From: Cytophagaceae bacterium
Lineage (GTDB): Bacteria > Bacteroidota > Bacteroidia > Cytophagales > Flexibacteraceae
DNA length: 9,251 nucleotides
Direction of reading: 5' to 3'
Assembly: GCA_947464365.1 (NCBI GenBank)
Contig: CANHWS010000128.1
Span: 1-9,251, forward strand
The notes below the pieces were generated by a model. It searched no databases, had not been told where the DNA came from, and saw only the letters and a list, made by a program, of their open reading frames with translations. Within the stretch, counting starts at the first letter, position 1, and every line of letters begins with the position of its first letter. The position numbers were made by a program, and so were the translations under genes. Shown piece after piece: positions 6,438-9,251 of this stretch.

Positions 6438-7226
6438 TTAAAACCGTATCATCGTCTCCAACACCAAGGCATGGTAGCCTGACTGACCATTGTTCGGGAT
6501 TTTGTAACCGACGATGATGACTTGTTTCTCGCGTTCGTACTGGATGGCGGGGATAAAGCAGGCTAGGTCGTGGGTGCCGCTAAACCAGTCTGCAATAAAG
6601 GACCAGCGGTGGGCGATGGGCTGCTCAAACCCCACAATGGCAGACCATGGCTGGTTGGCTTGCTCGATGCTGAGGCCCTCGCCAGTAGGGATGTTGCGGT
6701 AGCCAAAGGTGGGCGCGTTACCATTGCTGACCCCGGCGGTGAGCCGTGTGTAAATGCTAGGAAGGCGATAGCTCAGGTGGCTAAAGACCCAATAGCCAGG
6801 TTGCTTCCGGCTGAACGAATAGTTGGCTACAGCACCGACAGTCAGGCGCGTATCGTGTCCGATCAGGTGGTGGTTTTTGTTGTCATGGTCGGCCTCGCCA
6901 TGATAGAGCGGGATAATGTGTTTGGCGCCAAAACCCAAAGCTTCATTGAAGGTGCTAGGGTAGCCTAGGTTGTTGAGCGAAACAGAAATCTCCGTGTTTT
7001 TGGCAATGCCATAGGTTAGGAAGTTAAAGCTGTTCCAGGCGACGGAATTGTTGCTTTTGGGGGCAAACTGACTTTCGTGGGTCCACTCCAACAGGCCGGG
7101 GTGGGTTACATCTGCCGATGGAATCCCTACGATCAGGGATTGTGCTTTGCTAGAGAAATCGGCAAGGAAAACGAATGTGCTCGTGATCAGTGTTAGGATG
7201 AGGTGGGTTGGGCTCTTAGGCTGCAA
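6438..7226 (-). CDS. Uncharacterised outer-membrane beta-barrel-like protein with a His-rich loop
   Basis: I do not recognise a named family. The minus-strand frame is open from ATG at 7391 (317 residues), but I prefer TTG at 7226-7224, giving 262 residues. That start places a standard signal peptide at the N-terminus: a Lys-containing n-region, the hydrophobic core HLILTLITSTFVFLA and an SSKAQ cleavage site. A promoter-like pair at 7310-7341 also lies inside the longer version. GTG at 7265 is another option. The mature part alternates polar and aromatic/hydrophobic residues in short strands separated by Gly/Asn/Pro turns and ends in Phe (ETMIRF), typical of outer-membrane barrels. A loop at 6852-6902 (ATG-numbered residues 164-180) holds five His, three Asp and one Glu, a possible metal-binding patch. 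The conserved-looking strands near the end include ADWFSGTHDL and VGYKIPNNGQSG. It is convergent with the pump gene, ten bases apart. A metal-related role is inference only. Confidence 0.72.
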   Translation of the reverse strand: MQPKSPTHLILTLITSTFVFLADFSSKAQSLIVGIPSADVTHPGLLEWTHESQFAPKSNNSVAWNSFNFLTYGIAKNTEISVSLNNLGYPSTFNEALGFGAKHIIPLYHGEADHDNKNHHLIGHDTRLTVGAVANYSFSRKQPGYWVFSHLSYRLPSIYTRLTAGVSNGNAPTFGYRNIPTGEGLSIEQANQPWSAIVGFEQPIAHRWSFIADWFSGTHDLACFIPAIQYEREKQVIIVGYKIPNNGQSGYHALVLETMIRF

Positions 7227-7309
7227 GCAGGTCGCTTTTGAAATTGTCTGTGGTTTCGGTAACACGCGGGTGGGTTGGTTGTGTGGGATTGAGTCAATAA
7301 AAACCGTGC

Positions 7310-7341
7310 CAACATTAAAGAATGTTAATGCAGAGTTCAAA
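7310..7341 (-). promoter_or_regulatory. Candidate Bacteroidota-type promoter of the barrel gene
   Basis: On the minus strand TTTG (7341-7338) is followed after 20 bases by TAATGTTG (7317-7310). This matches TAnnTTTG at five of six fixed positions, and the spacing is in the expected range. Transcription would start near 7304, about 78 bases before the TTG at 7226. The site lies downstream of ATG 7391, so if it is active, that ATG is not the start of this transcript's product. A T-tract on the coding strand (7345-7339) overlaps the -33 box. Confidence 0.5.
7311..7326. repeat. Palindrome overlapping the -7 box of the barrel-gene promoter
   Basis: AACATT (7311-7316) and AATGTT (7321-7326) form a perfect 6-bp inverted repeat around AAAG. 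It covers the -7 element of the minus-strand promoter candidate, a classic position for a repressor operator. It does not match a named operator that I can recall. Confidence 0.4.
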
Positions 7342-7435
7342 AAAACGCTAAAAATGTCCAGAAGCAGGTTCCTAGCACCTGTTTTAGCCAAATCCTTGTG
7401 GCAATATGGTTAGCAAAATTCTCATACATAGGCCA

Positions 7436-7443
7436 TACCTTTG
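7436..7443 (+). promoter_or_regulatory. Candidate -7 promoter element of the secreted repeat protein gene
   Basis: TACCTTTG matches the Bacteroidota -7 consensus TAnnTTTG at all six fixed positions and lies 32 bases before the ATG at 7476, giving a short leader. No TTTG is present 19-21 bases upstream; the nearest resemblance is TTAG at 7410-7413 with a 22-base spacer. The -33 half is therefore weak or missing. Confidence 0.4.
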
Positions 7444-7475
7444 CTGATACCTAATCACCCACAGCCCAACCCCGG

Positions 7476-9209
7476 ATGAAGTATCTGATTTTTGCTCTTT
7501 GTTGCCTGACAACTTTGCTGGCCAAGGCCCAGACCGATGATGTCATGATCGTTGAGTACATCGACTCAAAGACGGGTAGTGGCTATGGCGTGACCATCGT
7601 CAACCCTACGACGCAGCCCATCAACCTGACAGCGGGGCGCTACATCTTCAAGATGCAGGACGAAAATGGGCGTGTTGTCGATAGCGTTCGGCTAACGGGA
7701 ACTTTAGCTCCTGGAGCTGTCAAATACATCGGCAATACCGTCTATTGTAACTCCGACTGTAGTGGCAGCTGTGACTTCACTACAGCCAATAATACAGGCA
7801 TCAATGGCAACGAAAAGGTGGCCATCATGAAGGGGAACAACCGCGCGTTTGTGGATATGGTTGCACGCTGGAACGATAACACCATTTCTGGCTATCGTGT
7901 CGGTGGGGTTAACAACGGATTGCTGGAGTCGCGCCTCGAGCGTCTGCCGACCAATTGTTCACGTTATACCAGCATCTCGGGATCTGGACCTAACTCATGG
8001 CCTAGTTCTTCCACAACCAATGTCACCGGCTGGACCGTCACGAAGTTGACTGCCACCAGCAATAAGTGTATGATCACTACTGGCTTCACGCCTTCGTTCA
8101 ACACGGGCAACTTCAGCCTAGGTCCGGACACATCCTTGTGTGGGCTCACTAGCTATACCATCACGGCCCCGCCACTTCCTGGCGCCACGCTTACTTGGTC
8201 TAACGGATTAGGTACCCAAAGCATTTCGGTCCGGAATTCGGGTAAATATTGGGCAACCTACTCTAACGGCCTATGCACCGTTACAGATACAATTAAAGTG
8301 ACGTTTGGCACGATCGGGAATGCTGGCCTCGGAGCGGATAAACAAGTATGCCTTGGCCAACTAGTTGTCCTAAAGCCAGCCACAAGGGGTGTCCGCACCC
8401 GCTGGAGCAATGGTGCTACCACAGATTCCATCAGGGTCATAACGGCAGGCAGCTATTCTGTCATTGTTACGCCTGCCCTTGGCTGCGAAAGCAGGGATAC
8501 CATTGTCGTCAGGGCTGATAATCCTATCCGTGGATTTTTAGGGCCTGACCTGGCAATTTGTGGTGGGGATAGCGTTACCCTAAGCTCCACTTTCGCAGCA
8601 ACAGCAGGTCTGCCTATCGTCTGGAGCACTGGTACAACTTCATCAAAATTAAAGGTCGGCACTAGTGCCATTATAGTTGGCACCTTGGTCAATGGCAGTA
8701 CTTGTCTGGATAGGGATACGATCATCATCGGGATTAAACCGGCCATTACAGACTCCTTGCCAAGCGTTATCACGACCTGCGATATTCAGACCGAGGTCAT
8801 CACGGCACCAGCTGGCTATACTTACCTCTGGAACACAGGGGCCACAACCCAAACCATTACACCGGGTCAGATAGGCAAATATGATGTTCGCCTATTCCGC
8901 AATGGTTGTTCGCGTTTGACAGCCACAGACCTAAGGCTGGGCAACTGCGCATGGACCTTGCCTAATTTCTTGACCCTTAACCAAGATGGACTAAATGAGG
9001 ATTTCAGCCCTACACGTCTTTCTGTTTTCTCAAGTGCAGAGGCCCGCTTTTACAATCGTTATGGGGTTGAACTAGGCAAAACTACCGATCCAGACATCCA
9101 TTGGAAAGCAGAGGGTCTACCTTCTGGCATCTATTACTATGTCGTCAAGGCAACCTTGCAAAATGGCACTGTTGCAGACTATCGTGGCTGGGTTGAGGTG
9201 GTCAAATAG
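7476..9209 (+). CDS. Secreted repeat protein: lamin-tail-like domain, four Ig-like repeats, CHU_C/T9SS sorting domain
   Basis: A 577-residue exported protein, probably surface-attached or released through the type IX secretion system. ATG 7476 gives an immediate signal peptide, MKYLIFALCCLTTLLAKAQ, with likely cleavage after AKA or AKAQ. Residues about 23-180 resemble a lamin-tail-like domain: VMIVEYID, TGTLAPGAVKYIGN and NGNEKVAIMKGN, followed by aspartate and glycine turns; C91, C95 and C99 form a close cysteine cluster inside it. Four degenerate repeats follow at about 215-278, 284-347, 353-419 and 428-488. Most share an LGPD/LGAD..xxC opening, a W-S/N-x-G turn and a later cysteine, as in the repetitive Ig-like segments of large Bacteroidota surface proteins. 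Residues 491-577 form the gliding-motility-associated C-terminal domain: LPNFLTLNQDGLNEDF, a FYNRYG strand, and a closing GLPSGIYYYVVKA. Its target is unknown. It stands alone on its strand, with no visible link to metal efflux. Domain architecture secure, function not determined. Confidence 0.88.
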   Translation: MKYLIFALCCLTTLLAKAQTDDVMIVEYIDSKTGSGYGVTIVNPTTQPINLTAGRYIFKMQDENGRVVDSVRLTGTLAPGAVKYIGNTVYCNSDCSGSCDFTTANNTGINGNEKVAIMKGNNRAFVDMVARWNDNTISGYRVGGVNNGLLESRLERLPTNCSRYTSISGSGPNSWPSSSTTNVTGWTVTKLTATSNKCMITTGFTPSFNTGNFSLGPDTSLCGLTSYTITAPPLPGATLTWSNGLGTQSISVRNSGKYWATYSNGLCTVTDTIKVTFGTIGNAGLGADKQVCLGQLVVLKPATRGVRTRWSNGATTDSIRVITAGSYSVIVTPALGCESRDTIVVRADNPIRGFLGPDLAICGGDSVTLSSTFAATAGLPIVWSTGTTSSKLKVGTSAIIVGTLVNGSTCLDRDTIIIGIKPAITDSLPSVITTCDIQTEVITAPAGYTYLWNTGATTQTITPGQIGKYDVRLFRNGCSRLTATDLRLGNCAWTLPNFLTLNQDGLNEDFSPTRLSVFSSAEARFYNRYGVELGKTTDPDIHWKAEGLPSGIYYYVVKATLQNGTVADYRGWVEVVK

Positions 9210-9251
9210 TAGATGATTTCAAGGATGTATTTTGGCTGAAGCTTAAGACAA
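9210..9251. other. Right-edge intergenic sequence
   Basis: These 42 bases after the TAG stop hold no hairpin terminator and no reading frame worth calling. The terminator of the secreted-protein gene must lie beyond the window. Confidence 0.5.

Noticed and set aside
6570..6968. 132-residue plus-strand reading frame opposite the barrel gene
   Set aside because: It is antisense to a frame with a signal peptide and barrel-like composition, has no recognisable motif, and has the same stop-poor antisense pattern seen opposite the other genes.
7147..7413. 88-residue plus-strand frame in the divergent region
   Set aside because: It is antisense to the signal peptide and promoter region of the barrel gene and lacks any recognisable feature.
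1..9251. CRISPR array, tRNA or rRNA genes, insertion sequence or transposase
   Set aside because: No regularly spaced direct repeats, no tRNA-like cloverleaf, no transposase motifs and no paired terminal inverted repeats were seen on reading both strands.

Overview
The window looks like a chromosomal segment of a Bacteroidota bacterium with intermediate GC content. The main evidence is the last gene: an N-terminal signal peptide, a lamin-tail-like domain, four degenerate Ig/SprB-type repeats and a C-terminal gliding-motility (CHU_C / type IX secretion) sorting domain. Several promoter candidates match the Bacteroidota -33/-7 pattern (TTTG ... TAnnTTTG), and no Shine-Dalgarno-like leaders stand out before the starts. 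The outer membrane factor and adaptor also read like Bacteroidota heavy-metal efflux proteins.

Layout. 1-163: the last 53 codons of a plus-strand gene, probably a Gfo/Idh/MocA-type oxidoreductase, followed by a strong intrinsic terminator (206-246). 247-481: AT-rich intergenic DNA with a short palindrome and no clear promoter. 482-6427: a three-gene plus-strand operon for a tripartite heavy-metal efflux pump, in the order outer membrane factor (CzcC-like), periplasmic adaptor lipoprotein (CzcB-like) and inner membrane RND pump (CzcA-like). The first two genes overlap by up to 80 bases; the pump follows after 140 bases. 6438-7226 (open to 7391), minus strand: an unrecognised outer-membrane beta-barrel-like protein with a histidine-rich loop, convergent with the pump gene. 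7476-9209: the large secreted repeat protein. 9210-9251: nothing identifiable.

How they work together. The pump should take divalent metal ions from the periplasm or cytoplasm (the D396/D402/E409 pattern in TM4 matches CzcA-type Zn/Co/Ni transporters rather than CusA-type Cu/Ag pumps). The adaptor links it to the TolC-like channel, which exports the ions across the outer membrane. The His-rich barrel next door may belong to the same metal response, but that is inference from position and composition. No regulator gene is present in the window.

The most unusual recurring observation is that in three of the four genes with a recognisable export signal (482, 1977 and 7391 starts), the signal lies about 40-60 residues inside the ATG-initiated frame. 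For the minus-strand gene a Bacteroidota-type promoter sits inside the extended frame, which argues for a TTG or GTG start. I found no clearly new system: the core is a known efflux operon with one poorly characterised, possibly metal-linked neighbour.
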